A stretch of DNA of 64,000 bases from Enterocloster aldenensis (GCF_003434055.1 NZ_QVEX01000002.1:124470-188469); one strand, 5' to 3'. Counted from the first letter of the stretch, positions 36,241-44,489 are shown. Made by a program: numbers and translations. The notes: generated by a model from the letters alone, not told the origin.

Positions 36241-36537
36241 TTAGGCGTCAATATCATGAACCGACACAATATCCCCCACCTCACGGATTGGCCTTGGCAT
36301 TACGTTTTTGGCAGTCAGCTTCCCAATGGCCGCCGCTGCCGCCGCGCCTGCTTCCACAGAGGAACGGACCGCGGCCACATCCCCCTTTACCATGACCGTG
36401 ACAAGGGTGGAGCCCACATTTTCATAGGAAATCAGTTCCACATCCGCTGCCTTTAACATCTTGTCGGCTGCTTCCAGCGCAGGGACCAGACCCACTGTTT
36501 CCACCAGCCCAAGGGCTTCTTCACCGTAATATCTCAT
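36241..36537 (-). CDS. Microcompartment hexameric shell protein (BMC-H)
   Basis: 98 aa, one BMC domain (ALGLVETVGLVPALEAADKM, VELISYENVGSTLVTVMVKG, VRSSVEAGAAAAAAIG, NVMPRPIREVGDIV). It resembles the 35855 shell protein in the ELI(S/G)YENV pore segment and the terminal shell proteins in LVTVMV(K/R)GDV. It is a facet component of the choline compartment. Confidence 0.95.
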   Translation of the reverse strand: MRYYGEEALGLVETVGLVPALEAADKMLKAADVELISYENVGSTLVTVMVKGDVAAVRSSVEAGAAAAAAIGKLTAKNVMPRPIREVGDIVSVHDIDA

Positions 36538-36552
36538 ATGCAGTACCTCCTA

Positions 36553-36840
36553 TCAGCCGCACTGGCGGTATTTCTTCGGTACGTATTTTTCAACCGTTGC
36601 TTTACCGTCCCTGTTGATGACATAGCGCAGGGAAAGTTCGCCTGCTTCATCCAGGCTGTAGCTTTCCAGGTCCAGCAGCCCGTTGGCCTCCAGGGACATC
36701 ACATGGTCCAGGTAACGTGCTTTTGTAAACTGGCGCTCACCGCCGTACTGAGGCTTTAACGCCTCCATGATTTCTTTGATATCCGCGCTCTTTACGCCGT
36801 ATAAGTAATTTAACACCGCTGTCCTTGCAGGTAATAACAT
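36553..36840 (-). CDS. Small conserved protein of choline operons, unknown function
   Basis: 95 aa. A helical N-terminal half (ARTAVLNYLYGVKSADIKEI, FTKARYLDHVMSLEANGLLD) is followed by a strand hairpin (LRYVINRDGKATVEKYVP), the layout of a winged helix. It has no known catalytic motif. It is translated four bases after the transporter's stop and sits among shell genes, so a regulatory or adaptor role in the compartment is possible; this is inference from position only. Confidence 0.7.
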   Translation of the reverse strand: MLLPARTAVLNYLYGVKSADIKEIMEALKPQYGGERQFTKARYLDHVMSLEANGLLDLESYSLDEAGELSLRYVINRDGKATVEKYVPKKYRQCG

Positions 36841-36844
36841 TTTC

Positions 36845-37864
36845 CTATTCTCCCTTCTTAAGCAGATCCAGTGGGTTCATGGTCACAAGGATTGCCCCGA
36901 ATACGATTACAATGGAACCAATCACAATGGTGGATGTAAGCTGCTGCCCCAGGAACATGACGCAGAACAGAACGCCCCAGAAAGCATAGGTCACATTTAA
37001 GGACATGCCGATTGCACAGCCCACGGTGGAATTGCTCTTATACCAGCATACAAAGGATACGGCCGCGCTTAAGCCGGAAAGCGCCAGCCAGATTAACGGG
37101 AGTCCGGCCCCAAAGGTTCCTCCCAGAAGCGCCATGCCGCCAACCAGGGGGACAATCACTGCCAGGTCCACAATGCCGGAAATCAGTTCCCTCAGGTTCA
37201 CCGCCACATCCGTGTCAATCATCGCTCCGCCGTAGCTGGAAAGCATTCCTTCCAGTCCCCAGCTGATTGCTGCAATCAGGGCGCAGATAATGCCTAAGGT
37301 AAAGTTCGGGCTGCCCTCAGGCTTTACCCAGTTAATGACAATGGCACCCGCCACACAGATTACCATGCCCGCCACCACACGTCTGGTCGGCTTCTGCTTT
37401 AAGAAAATCCATGCAAAAATCGCGCCGAACAGGCTGCAGGTTGCGGATATGGGAATGGCGTAGGCTCCGGCCATGGCCAGGCCGACCAGATAAGCGCCAT
37501 TGGCAATGGGGCCGCCAAGGAGGGAACCCAGCACAATCATCTTGCCCGGGAATGTATGTAAACTCCGTCCAAGCTCGCCAAGCCTTCCGCATCTTGCATT
37601 GTATATGGTCAGCCAGATGCCTGCGAACAGGTCGTTGAGTCCTGAGCAGACATAGGGGGCTGCCAGCACGCCGGCCGCGCTCATAAGAGGCTCGTAATAT
37701 CCCGCCACCAGTACCAGGGTGGTGTAAATCCCATAGGTCAGGCCGGATAACAGACCGGTTGTTATTCCTGTCACACGGAATTTCTTGTTTACCTGTTTCA
37801 TTTTGTCATCAGCTGTCATGGGGGCTGCCGCCCCGTAATTTACTGCTGCACCTTCTCCGTTCAT
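36845..37864 (-). CDS. DMT-superfamily transporter (ten helices)
   Basis: 339 aa with ten hydrophobic segments after a 35-residue cytoplasmic N-terminus. Two repeated EamA-like halves are visible (YLVGLAMAGAYAIPISATCS; ISWGLEGMLSSYGGAMIDTD in the second half, then VICVAGAIVIN and GSIVIVFGAILVTM as last helices). As the only transporter in the choline operon and the second gene, it is the best candidate for choline uptake or trimethylamine/ethanol export; the family also exports drugs and amino acids, so direction is unknown. Confidence 0.85.
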   Translation of the reverse strand: MNGEGAAVNYGAAAPMTADDKMKQVNKKFRVTGITTGLLSGLTYGIYTTLVLVAGYYEPLMSAAGVLAAPYVCSGLNDLFAGIWLTIYNARCGRLGELGRSLHTFPGKMIVLGSLLGGPIANGAYLVGLAMAGAYAIPISATCSLFGAIFAWIFLKQKPTRRVVAGMVICVAGAIVINWVKPEGSPNFTLGIICALIAAISWGLEGMLSSYGGAMIDTDVAVNLRELISGIVDLAVIVPLVGGMALLGGTFGAGLPLIWLALSGLSAAVSFVCWYKSNSTVGCAIGMSLNVTYAFWGVLFCVMFLGQQLTSTIVIGSIVIVFGAILVTMNPLDLLKKGE

Positions 37865-37886
37865 AGATGGAATCTCCTTTTAGTCT

Positions 37887-38177
37887 CTATTCTGCTGTCC
37901 TGCCTGTTCCTGGAAGTATGGTCTCCACTTCACTGTGGGGACGCGGGATCACATGGACGCTTACCAGCTCGCCTACCCTGCCCGCTGCCGCGGCCCCTGC
38001 GTCCGTGGCAGCCTTCACAGCGCCCACGTCGCCTCTTACCATAACGGTCACCAGGCCTCCGCCAATCATTTCCTTGCCCAGCAGTGTAACGTTTGCAGCT
38101 TTTACCATTGCATCGGCTGCCTCAATGGAACCAACCAGTCCTTTTGTCTCAATCATTCCCAATGCATCATATTTCAT
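37887..38177 (-). CDS. Microcompartment hexameric shell protein (BMC-H), first gene of operon
   Basis: 96 aa, canonical BMC domain nearly identical to the product of the last operon gene at 22368-22655 (same [20 protein letters not shown] start and [20 protein letters not shown] core). Being first behind the promoter it is probably the most abundant facet protein. A ribosome binding site (aaaaggagtaat) precedes it by a correct distance. Confidence 0.95.
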   Translation of the reverse strand: MKYDALGMIETKGLVGSIEAADAMVKAANVTLLGKEMIGGGLVTVMVRGDVGAVKAATDAGAAAAGRVGELVSVHVIPRPHSEVETILPGTGRTAE

Positions 38178-38347
38178 ATCTCATTACTCCTTTTCTTCCG
38201 CCCGGCTGCACAGTGTCAATGTGCACAAAAGCAGGATGTGTCATTTTGTTTTAATGGTTTTGTGTTCGGCCTTCACAAATTAGAAAACATTTTGAATCAG
38301 CAATATTACCAACTTTTAAAATGTGCACCATGTTTTTCTATGCACTT

Positions 38348-38379
38348 AGTATAGACCATGCCCTATGGTGGAATGTCAA
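38348..38379 (-). promoter_or_regulatory. MerR-type promoter of the choline microcompartment operon
   Basis: Minus strand: TTGACA (38379-38374), 20-bp spacer, TATACT (38353-38348). Inside the spacer is a dyad ACCAT-n5-ATGGT. The -35, the next six bases (ttccac) and the -10 with following AA are identical to the promoter of the neighbouring MerR gene (39597-39628). The long spacer is typical of promoters activated by MerR proteins, and two MerR genes lie directly upstream. Confidence 0.8.
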
Positions 38380-38497
38380 CTGTTTTTTGAGATTTTTTTA
38401 ACCATCAGGAAAAATAAGGGCCGGAAAATAATTGGTCAATACTGGAAACCCTTGTAATATATGGATTTTCCGGCAACCATATCCAGAACCCCCGGGC

Positions 38498-38526
38498 AAA
38501 AAAGAAGCAGGCACCAAAGTACCTGC
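38498..38526 (-). terminator. Terminator of the first MerR gene
   Basis: Minus strand: GCAGG-TACTTTGGTG-CCTGC hairpin (38526-38507) with additional pairing next to the loop, followed by TTCTTTTTT. It separates the MerR gene from the choline operon promoter. Confidence 0.65.
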
Positions 38527-38652
38527 ATGTCAAAAAACGACTCTCTTATCCTTTATTCTTTTGCCGGAAGGAAAGTAAAACGACATTCCCCCTCCTTCTG
38601 TCCATTACAAAACTTTCCCTTAGGGGGAAGCTTTGGGCTGGCCTTGGCACGA

Positions 38653-38681
38653 CTTAGGGACGGCTTAGGGACAGCTTAGGC
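38653..38681. repeat. 11-bp triplet repeat over a stop codon
   Basis: cttagggac(g/a)g is repeated three times with an 11-bp period (38653, 38664, 38675). The third copy contains the stop codon (TAA on the minus strand) of the MerR gene. Confidence 0.65.
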
Positions 38682-39515
38682 ATGCCCGTCCATGACCGGC
38701 ACTATCACCTCGGTCACAAATTCCTCCGGGTTCCTGGTTGTCCAGTAGTCCACCACGTACCGCTCATAAGACTCAGGTCCGCATTTATATCCCCGGTCCG
38801 CGGCCCAGCCGCGTATCTTCTCATAAGACTCCCCAATCCGTTCCAATGCCCCCAGATGATATACCGTCACCGCCATGATACCGCCGAACACGGTCTTGTT
38901 GGTGCCTGCCATACAGGGCCGGATCGGTCTCTGCATGATCCTGGCCTGGGTGCAGTTCCCTTCCATCTTATCGGTCCAGCGGGGGAACCTTAAGATTACC
39001 TCCCCGGCAATCTCATTGTTCACGCTCTCCAGATAGTTCACCCAGTCAATATTGATGATGGATTCCATGTAGCGATAGGAAAACTCCTGGTCCATATAGC
39101 AGTAGTCAGCCGTATTTATGTATTTAATCCCCACTTCCTGCACCTTGCTCCTGGACACCAGCTGCGCCTCCTGGATCAGCTCGTACCAGTCCTTTACCGC
39201 TATATAGCTGTTGTGGATTTCCTGCTCCTGGATCCTCAGTTCATCAATCTTGCTGATGAAATTCTGCTTTACAAAATAATAAGTGTTCCCCTCCACCAGG
39301 TCCTGCATTTCCTCCAGCTTAAACCCCATCTGCTTGTAATACTTCACAATCGGTACCGTCAGCAGGGTCTCCCTGCTATAATACCGGTACCCGTTCTCCT
39401 TGCAGATCACATCCGGCGTGATGATGCCGATCTGGTCATAGAAACGAAGCGCTTTTTTTGAAATGTTGCATATCCTGCTGACTTCCCCGATTGAATATAA
39501 TTTTTCCTTCTGCAT
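38676..39515 (-). CDS. MerR-family regulator, candidate activator of the choline operon
   Basis: 279 aa. The N-terminal winged helix (LYSIGEVSRICNISKKALRF, NGYRYYSRETLLTVPIVKYY) is followed by a coiled coil (about residues 75-110) and a C-terminal GyrI-like effector domain (ADYCYMDQEFSYRYMESIIN; YVVDYWTTRNPEEFVTEVIV). It is transcribed toward the choline operon, and its own promoter is nearly the same as that of the operon, so it probably senses choline or a breakdown product and activates both. It is a paralogue of the gene at 39873-40730. Confidence 0.9.
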   Translation of the reverse strand: MQKEKLYSIGEVSRICNISKKALRFYDQIGIITPDVICKENGYRYYSRETLLTVPIVKYYKQMGFKLEEMQDLVEGNTYYFVKQNFISKIDELRIQEQEIHNSYIAVKDWYELIQEAQLVSRSKVQEVGIKYINTADYCYMDQEFSYRYMESIINIDWVNYLESVNNEIAGEVILRFPRWTDKMEGNCTQARIMQRPIRPCMAGTNKTVFGGIMAVTVYHLGALERIGESYEKIRGWAADRGYKCGPESYERYVVDYWTTRNPEEFVTEVIVPVMDGHA

Positions 39516-39596
39516 GATCCCCGATGCTACCCCCTGTCATTTTTTAGGAACCAGCCTTCCCTGGGGTTCCCGTCATTTAACATGTATATACATATT

Positions 39597-39628
39597 AGTA
39601 TAAACCTTCCCGTTATGTGGAATGTCAA
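39597..39628 (-). promoter_or_regulatory. MerR-type promoter of the first MerR gene
   Basis: Minus strand: TTGACA (39628-39623), 20-bp spacer, TATACT (39602-39597). It shares TTGACATTCCAC and TATACTAA with the choline operon promoter; the intervening dyad is less symmetric. This suggests autoregulation by the same protein that controls the operon. Confidence 0.75.
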
Positions 39629-39683
39629 TAACCATTCATGGCGTTCGATATTTCCATAATTCTGGCAGAAATGAACACCCCAA

Positions 39684-39820
39684 GGCGTGTTTGGACATTG
39701 TCTTACGTCAGATGGGCATCCCGTTTTGTGGGAGACCAGGCCCGGATAAAGGGCGCATAGCGTGCCATGCAGCTTAAATCCTGGCCAGATATACCGCAAA
39801 GCGGGACGTACAGACAGCGA
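39684..39820. repeat. Degenerate palindromic repeat, element C
   Basis: gcgtgtttggacattg (39684) and cgtcagatgggcatcccg…gtggga align with the left half of element A (22270-22352), and gcaaagcgggacgtacagac near 39796 resembles its right half, with unrelated bases between. It lies between the two MerR genes. Confidence 0.55.
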
Positions 39821-39872
39821 CGATCCATCCCTGTTATCTGCCATATCCCCATTCCCCTATAGTGGAAGGTTT

Positions 39873-40730
39873 TCATCCGGGCGGCGGGGTAACCATTACA
39901 ATGATTTCCGTCACAAATTCTTTGGGGCTCCTGGTGGTCCAGTAATCAACCACATACCGCTCGCAGCACTCTTTGGCACAGGCATAGCCCTTAAGCCCTG
40001 CCCATCCAAGAATCCGCTCATAGGCCTGTCCAATCCCGTCATAATCCCCCACATGGTAGGTACAGGCGGCCATCTGCCCGCCGTACAGGATCTGGGACGG
40101 ATCCTCCTGGTCCGGCCAGACCGCCTGCTGCATGATCCTTGCCCTGGCACAGGTCCCGGCCATCTTATCTGCCATGGACGGGAACTGGAGGATGACCGGT
40201 CCTGTAATCCTCTGCCCGGCCTGTTCCAGATAGTTGGTCCAGCTGATATTGATGACGGACTCCATGTACTGGTAATCAAACTCCTGGTCCATATAATAGT
40301 AAGAAGCCGGGTTGATATAACGCAGGGTCACATCCTGGATATTGTGGCGGATTACCAGCTCCGCCTCCTTGACCAATTCATACCAGTCCCTGACAGCCGC
40401 GTACCGGCCCTGGATTTCCCGCTCCATGTCCTTAAGCCCGCTGATCTTGCTGTGGAAATTCTGCTGCAGGAACTGGTACGTATTCCCGCCCAGCAGCTCC
40501 TGCATTTCCTCCAGCTTAAACCCCATCTGCTTGTAGTATTTCATCACAGGGACCAGCAGCAATGTCTCCCTGCTGTAATAGCGGTAGCCATTCTCCTCAC
40601 TGATATGGTCCGGGGAAATGATCCCTATTTTATCATAGTAGCGCAGGGCCTTGGCGGAAATGCCGCAGATCCGGCCCACCTCTCCTATGGTATACAGCTC
40701 TTTATCCTTCAAGATAATACCGTTCCTTTC
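39873..40730 (-). CDS. Second MerR-family regulator, paralogue of the choline regulator
   Basis: About 285 aa from the ATG at 40730 (an upstream Met at 40805 lies inside the ferredoxin gene). It has the same architecture as the 38676 gene: winged helix (LYTIGEVGRICGISAKALRY), coiled coil and GyrI-like effector domain (YYYMDQEFDYQYMESVINIS; CERYVVDYWTTRSPKEFVTE). The two are roughly half identical. It starts 29 bases inside the end of the EFR1-type gene, so the two are co-transcribed. The second regulator may sense a different signal. Confidence 0.88.
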   Translation of the reverse strand, partial: ERNGIILKDKELYTIGEVGRICGISAKALRYYDKIGIISPDHISEENGYRYYSRETLLLVPVMKYYKQMGFKLEEMQELLGGNTYQFLQQNFHSKISGLKDMEREIQGRYAAVRDWYELVKEAELVIRHNIQDVTLRYINPASYYYMDQEFDYQYMESVINISWTNYLEQAGQRITGPVILQFPSMADKMAGTCARARIMQQAVWPDQEDPSQILYGGQMAACTYHVGDYDGIGQAYERILGWAGLKGYACAKECCERYVVDYWTTRSPKEFVTEIIVMVTPPPG

Positions 40731-41448
40731 CATGGGTCTTCTTCCTGTACTCCACTGCCTTTGCCGGACAGCCGCATATGCAGGCCATGCACTGGGTGCA
40801 TTCATTGCCCCAGACCGGCTGCTTTCCCTCCATCCGGATATTGTTAAGCGGGCAGAGGGCCGCGCATTTCCCGCATCCGATGCAGGCAGATGTGGTGTGG
40901 TACCCCTTGGCCGTTACGAACAGGGGATAGAACAGGTCATTGACCATACCGCTTTTAAGGACATTGGCCAAGGTGGATTCCTGCTCCGGGAATTCCTTTT
41001 TGCCGCCTATCAGGGAGCATGCATGCTGGATCGGCTCCTTTGCACGGCGGATTATCTCCCGTGCCTCCTCCTTGCAGGGCGCCTGGTACATGGTGATATA
41101 GTTCTCCGGCATCCGTATCCCCATAAGCCCATGGTACGCAAGTCCTTTTTTTGCACAAAGCTTCTTTGCATACTTCCCGGCCAGCCCCACGTCCCCGCCG
41201 CAGGTCAGCACAAAATAAACATCTGCATTGCCTTCAAAGGCGGTTTCCAGGATAAATCCTTCCACCACCCTTGGGAGCCGCCATGCATAAACCGGGCTGA
41301 CCACCACAAAAGGCGTTTGGGAGCGCAGCGCCTCACGGTTTTTGTTCTTAAGCCGTTCATTGACGGACACGACTTCATCCCCCAGTTCTTCTCCCATCCT
41401 TTTTGCCACATACCGGCTGTTGCCGGTCCCGCTGAAATACAGTATCAT
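40702..41448 (-). CDS. EFR1-type flavodoxin/ferredoxin
   Basis: 248 aa. The N-terminal flavodoxin-like domain binds FMN (MILYFSGTGNSRYVAKRMGE), and the C-terminal domain has two [4Fe-4S] motifs (CIGCGKCAALCP and CTQCMACICGCP). Proteins of this family are small electron carriers in anaerobes. A good promoter lies upstream, and it is followed with overlap by the second MerR gene, so it may supply electrons to the activase reaction; that link is inference from proximity only. Confidence 0.92.
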   Translation of the reverse strand: MILYFSGTGNSRYVAKRMGEELGDEVVSVNERLKNKNREALRSQTPFVVVSPVYAWRLPRVVEGFILETAFEGNADVYFVLTCGGDVGLAGKYAKKLCAKKGLAYHGLMGIRMPENYITMYQAPCKEEAREIIRRAKEPIQHACSLIGGKKEFPEQESTLANVLKSGMVNDLFYPLFVTAKGYHTTSACIGCGKCAALCPLNNIRMEGKQPVWGNECTQCMACICGCPAKAVEYRKKTHGKERYYLEG

Positions 41449-41549
41449 TTTTTTTCATCTCCAGTCATTATTGATGCGTTTCAGTGCCTGCCTAAGCTTC
41501 CATATCAGCTGTTTCCTCCCACTGAACATATGGAATCCGTTTTATTTAA

Positions 41550-41578
41550 ATTATACAGGAACAATGGAATGAATGCAA
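41550..41578 (-). promoter_or_regulatory. Promoter of the EFR1-type gene
   Basis: Minus strand: TTGCAT (41578-41573), 17-bp spacer, TATAAT (41555-41550). About 100 bases separate the -10 and the start codon. It is back to back with the MATE promoter, whose -35 begins at 41581. Confidence 0.75.
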
Positions 41579-41580
41579 AC

Positions 41581-41610
41581 TTGACAGCCAACGGATTTTC
41601 ATGCTATACT
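41581..41610 (+). promoter_or_regulatory. Promoter of the second MATE leader
   Basis: TTGACA (41581-41586), 18-bp spacer, TATACT (41605-41610). Transcription would begin near 41617, giving a leader of roughly 130 nt before the MATE start codon. Confidence 0.75.
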
Positions 41611-41626
41611 GGCATTACAAAAATTC

Positions 41627-41695
41627 AGTGTGGATTTTTCTAGTTTTGACTCTTTTCGCCACACAATTGCCTAAATGGCAATTGTGTGGCTTTTT
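41627..41695 (+). terminator. Leader terminator with possible antiterminator, before MATE gene
   Basis: A perfect 14-bp stem gccacacaattgcc / ggcaattgtgtggc (41658-41690) with loop taaat is followed by TTTTTG. It lies 55 bases before the MATE start codon and 40 after the predicted transcription start, so it should stop most transcripts. The upstream GTGTGG near 41629 is complementary to the CCACAC in the 5' arm, so an alternative hairpin could release termination. Confidence 0.8.
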
Positions 41696-41749
41696 GTTTC
41701 CCATATCCGGAAATGATACCGCTGAATAATTGATGGAGGTAATAGCAGA

Positions 41750-43132
41750 ATGAACGATACATTTATGAAAGAAAAGCCAATCCTGCCCCTATTGACATCC
41801 ATGGCATTTCCCATGGTCATATCCATGCTGGTGGGTTCCCTGTATAATATTGTTGACAGCTTTTTTGTTGCGCAGATCAGCGAAAAAGCAATGACCGCAT
41901 TGTCCCTTGTTTTTCCGGTTCAGAATTTCATTAACGCCGTGTCCATCGGATACGGCATTGGGATCAATGCATTGATTGCATTCAGCCTGGGAGCCGGTAA
42001 TAAAAGCAAAGCCAGCCTCACAGCCACCCAGGGGCTGCTCTTCTCAGCCATACACGGAATCCTCATAATGGCCGTGTGTATTCCTGTAATGCCTGCATTC
42101 CTGCGGCTGTTTACATCGGATGATACCGTCATTGCCCTGGGGGTGCGTTACTCCGCCATTGCCTTCCTGTTTTCACCAATCATCATGGTCGGGCTTTCCT
42201 TTGAAAAGATTTTCCAGTCCGTGGGCAGGATGAAGATTGCCATGATAAGTATGCTGTGCGGGTGTATCTCCAATATCATCTTAGACCCGCTGCTGATTTT
42301 CGGAATTGGTTTTTTCCCTGAAATGGGGATCTCAGGCGCGGCCATTGCCACCGGCATCGGCCAGGTCATCACATTAGGGATTTACCTGATCATGTACGTG
42401 GTACACCCCATTCCCGTGCATTTCAGCCGAAAGTATCTGGCTTTTAACAAATCAGTGGATATCCAGCTTTATGCCATCGGGATACCTGCCATGCTGAACC
42501 TGGCCCTTCCCTCGCTTTTAATTTCATTCCTCAATGCAATCCTGTCCATGTATTCACAAAGTTATGTTGTCATTTTAGGGATTTATTATAAATTACAGAC
42601 GTTCCTTTATCTCCCTGCCAATGGGATTGTCCAGGGAATGCGCCCCCTTATCGGTTATAATTTTGGCGCTGGGGAACACGGAAGGGTTAAGAAAATATAC
42701 AATATGACACTGTGTATGAGCGGTATCATAATGCTTTTGGGAACCGTGGCATGCCTGACATCGGCCGGGCAGCTGATTGGACTGTTCACGGATAACCCGG
42801 AAACAATCCTGGCAGGACAGACAGCCCTGCGCATCATCAGCGCCGGTTTTATTGTATCCGCTGTTTCGGTCACATCCTCGGGCGCATTGGAGGGGCTTGG
42901 GAAGGGAACCCGGTCCCTCATCATCTCGCTGTTCCGGTACCTGTTCATCATTATCCCGGCAGCGGCCTTCTTATGCCGGGCCATGGGGCCTGTGGGGGTC
43001 TGGAATGCGTTCTGGATAACGGAATTCATCACAGCTGTCATAGCTGTCATTGTGTACCGCAAGTCAGTGGATGCGGCAGGCAGCGGACTTACCGGCCGCC
43101 AAGGCAAACGCAAAGCCGTTGTTCCGCAGTGA
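41750..43132 (+). CDS. MATE-family efflux transporter
   Basis: 460 aa, twelve hydrophobic segments. MATE landmarks are PMVISMLVGSLYNIVDSFFV in the first helix pair and GSLSG-like IGYNFGAGEHGRVKKIYN in the second half. It should export drugs or metabolites against a Na+/H+ gradient. A good ribosome binding site (tggaggtaa) precedes the ATG. Its leader contains an intrinsic terminator, suggesting that expression depends on a signal that prevents termination. It is only distantly like the MATE pump at 18901. Confidence 0.93.
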   Translation: MNDTFMKEKPILPLLTSMAFPMVISMLVGSLYNIVDSFFVAQISEKAMTALSLVFPVQNFINAVSIGYGIGINALIAFSLGAGNKSKASLTATQGLLFSAIHGILIMAVCIPVMPAFLRLFTSDDTVIALGVRYSAIAFLFSPIIMVGLSFEKIFQSVGRMKIAMISMLCGCISNIILDPLLIFGIGFFPEMGISGAAIATGIGQVITLGIYLIMYVVHPIPVHFSRKYLAFNKSVDIQLYAIGIPAMLNLALPSLLISFLNAILSMYSQSYVVILGIYYKLQTFLYLPANGIVQGMRPLIGYNFGAGEHGRVKKIYNMTLCMSGIIMLLGTVACLTSAGQLIGLFTDNPETILAGQTALRIISAGFIVSAVSVTSSGALEGLGKGTRSLIISLFRYLFIIIPAAAFLCRAMGPVGVWNAFWITEFITAVIAVIVYRKSVDAAGSGLTGRQGKRKAVVPQ

Positions 43133-43147
43133 TTGCGGAGGTTACCG

Positions 43148-44416
43148 TCACACCCCCGCTGCCGATATGGCCTGTATCACTTCTTCCCTGGAAAGCCACT
43201 GGTTCCACGTATATCCGCCCTTGGCCCTGGATGTATCATAGACTGCATTCAGGGCCTTGTTGTATTCCTCCCTGGCCATCACCGCGCCGTTCCATTGGTA
43301 CTGGTAAACCGGCTCCTGGTTCTCATCATACCGCACCGCCGAGTTATCTTCCGCCCCATAATATCCGGCTGCGGCCTGAACCAGGCGTCCATTTTCCAGA
43401 CGGTATACCACATCATAATAGTGGTCCATATTGCCGTCCGAATTGCACAGCAGGTTTTCCCTTTCAATATAGGAAAATCCAAGCCGGCTCAGCTGGGATT
43501 CCTGGACTTTCCCTTCCGCGTAGCTGGCAATGCTGCAGCCAACCGCCTGGCTGTTCCCGATTTTCACCAGTTCCGGGATATCATCATTGTCAATATATAT
43601 CAGATTGTATCCCTGCCACTGTTCCCCGTCCAGCTGCATGATATAATCTATGTAGGCCTGTTTCCATTCAGGCCCCTTACTGACGGTGTTCCCTCTTCCC
43701 ACGCCTAAAAATCCCAGGATTGACTTAACCGTCTTTTCTGCAACCGCCGAGTTTGCCGCATCGGAAAGATCCTTCTCAAGGACAAAGGAACCGTCTGCGC
43801 TGCCGCGGTATATCCTTGCCTCTGAGTAACCCGTCCCCGCCTCAGGGCCGGATGCCGGCGAATAGATGCAGATGCTGATGATATCGCTGTAACCGTCGCT
43901 GTTATAGTCTGGAAATGATACGGCTTCCACCTGATTGAATATCTCATTGGAACGGATATTGTCCCCGTATACTCCCTCCAGGGTATCGATGACCTGCCCG
44001 TCCTTCTCCAGCCTGAACACCACATCCCCCAAAGGATTTTTGGCTGGATCAGGTCCGTAGGAAGCAAAGGTCACATCTCCCAGCGGAATCAGGCTGACCT
44101 GGAATGTCTGGTCCTTTATCAGCCCGGCCCGCGCCCCGCTGTCCTGACCCGGGACGCCATCCGCCCCACTACCCTGTACTTCGCTGTTCCCTGTCCCATT
44201 CTGGGGACTGCTGTCATTCGTTCCTATCTGCCCCTTGCTGTCTTCTTCCCCGTTCCCCGGCTTCCCGTCTATCCAGATTTCACTGCCTTCCTCGGTCCGT
44301 CCGGTCCCTGACTCCTCTGTTTCCTTTGCCTTGCCGCCAGGACCGCAGGCGGTCAAGGCCGCGCAAAGGGTCATAAGGCATAGGGCTGCCGTGCATTTTC
44401 TTACGCTGTTTTTCAT
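43148..44416 (-). CDS. Large lipoprotein with Asp-rich repeat-like motifs
   Basis: 422 aa. The signal peptide ends in a lipobox (MTLCAALTACGPGG), so it should be anchored outside the membrane. A 70-residue Gly/Asn/Ser/Glu-rich linker precedes two regions: one with FPDYNSDGYSDIISICIYSP, like the calcium-binding loops of FG-GAP/EF-hand repeats, and one from about 270 (GYNLIYIDNDDIPELVKIG) of the same style. No enzymatic motif is seen. It is convergent with the MATE gene (15-bp gap). Unknown function. Confidence 0.8.
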   Translation of the reverse strand: MKNSVRKCTAALCLMTLCAALTACGPGGKAKETEESGTGRTEEGSEIWIDGKPGNGEEDSKGQIGTNDSSPQNGTGNSEVQGSGADGVPGQDSGARAGLIKDQTFQVSLIPLGDVTFASYGPDPAKNPLGDVVFRLEKDGQVIDTLEGVYGDNIRSNEIFNQVEAVSFPDYNSDGYSDIISICIYSPASGPEAGTGYSEARIYRGSADGSFVLEKDLSDAANSAVAEKTVKSILGFLGVGRGNTVSKGPEWKQAYIDYIMQLDGEQWQGYNLIYIDNDDIPELVKIGNSQAVGCSIASYAEGKVQESQLSRLGFSYIERENLLCNSDGNMDHYYDVVYRLENGRLVQAAAGYYGAEDNSAVRYDENQEPVYQYQWNGAVMAREEYNKALNAVYDTSRAKGGYTWNQWLSREEVIQAISAAGV

Positions 44417-44489
44417 GTTCTTTTCCTCTCAATGTCCATTATTATAAGTCTTTACTCCGTAAAACACAATTGTGGCAGGTATTTCCCCA

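Larger units (their letters stand above)
38178..38675. other. Control region between choline operon and MerR gene
   Basis: About 500 bp without a gene. It holds the operon promoter (38348-38379), a leader of about 160 nt, an AT-rich stretch near 38385-38420, the terminator of the upstream MerR gene (38498-38526) and, next to that gene's stop codon, three 11-bp repeats. I see no open frame with coding character. Confidence 0.7.
39516..39872. other. Intergenic region between the two MerR genes
   Basis: About 357 bp with the promoter of the first MerR gene (39597-39628) and the degenerate repeat element C. No gene is supported here. Confidence 0.6.

Noticed and set aside
38461..38679. A 72-codon open frame on the plus strand before the MerR gene
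   Set aside because: It has no ribosome binding site and covers a terminator and short repeats.
39762..40847. A 361-codon open frame on the plus strand
   Set aside because: It is exactly antisense to the MerR gene, has no family similarity and its composition mirrors the true gene.
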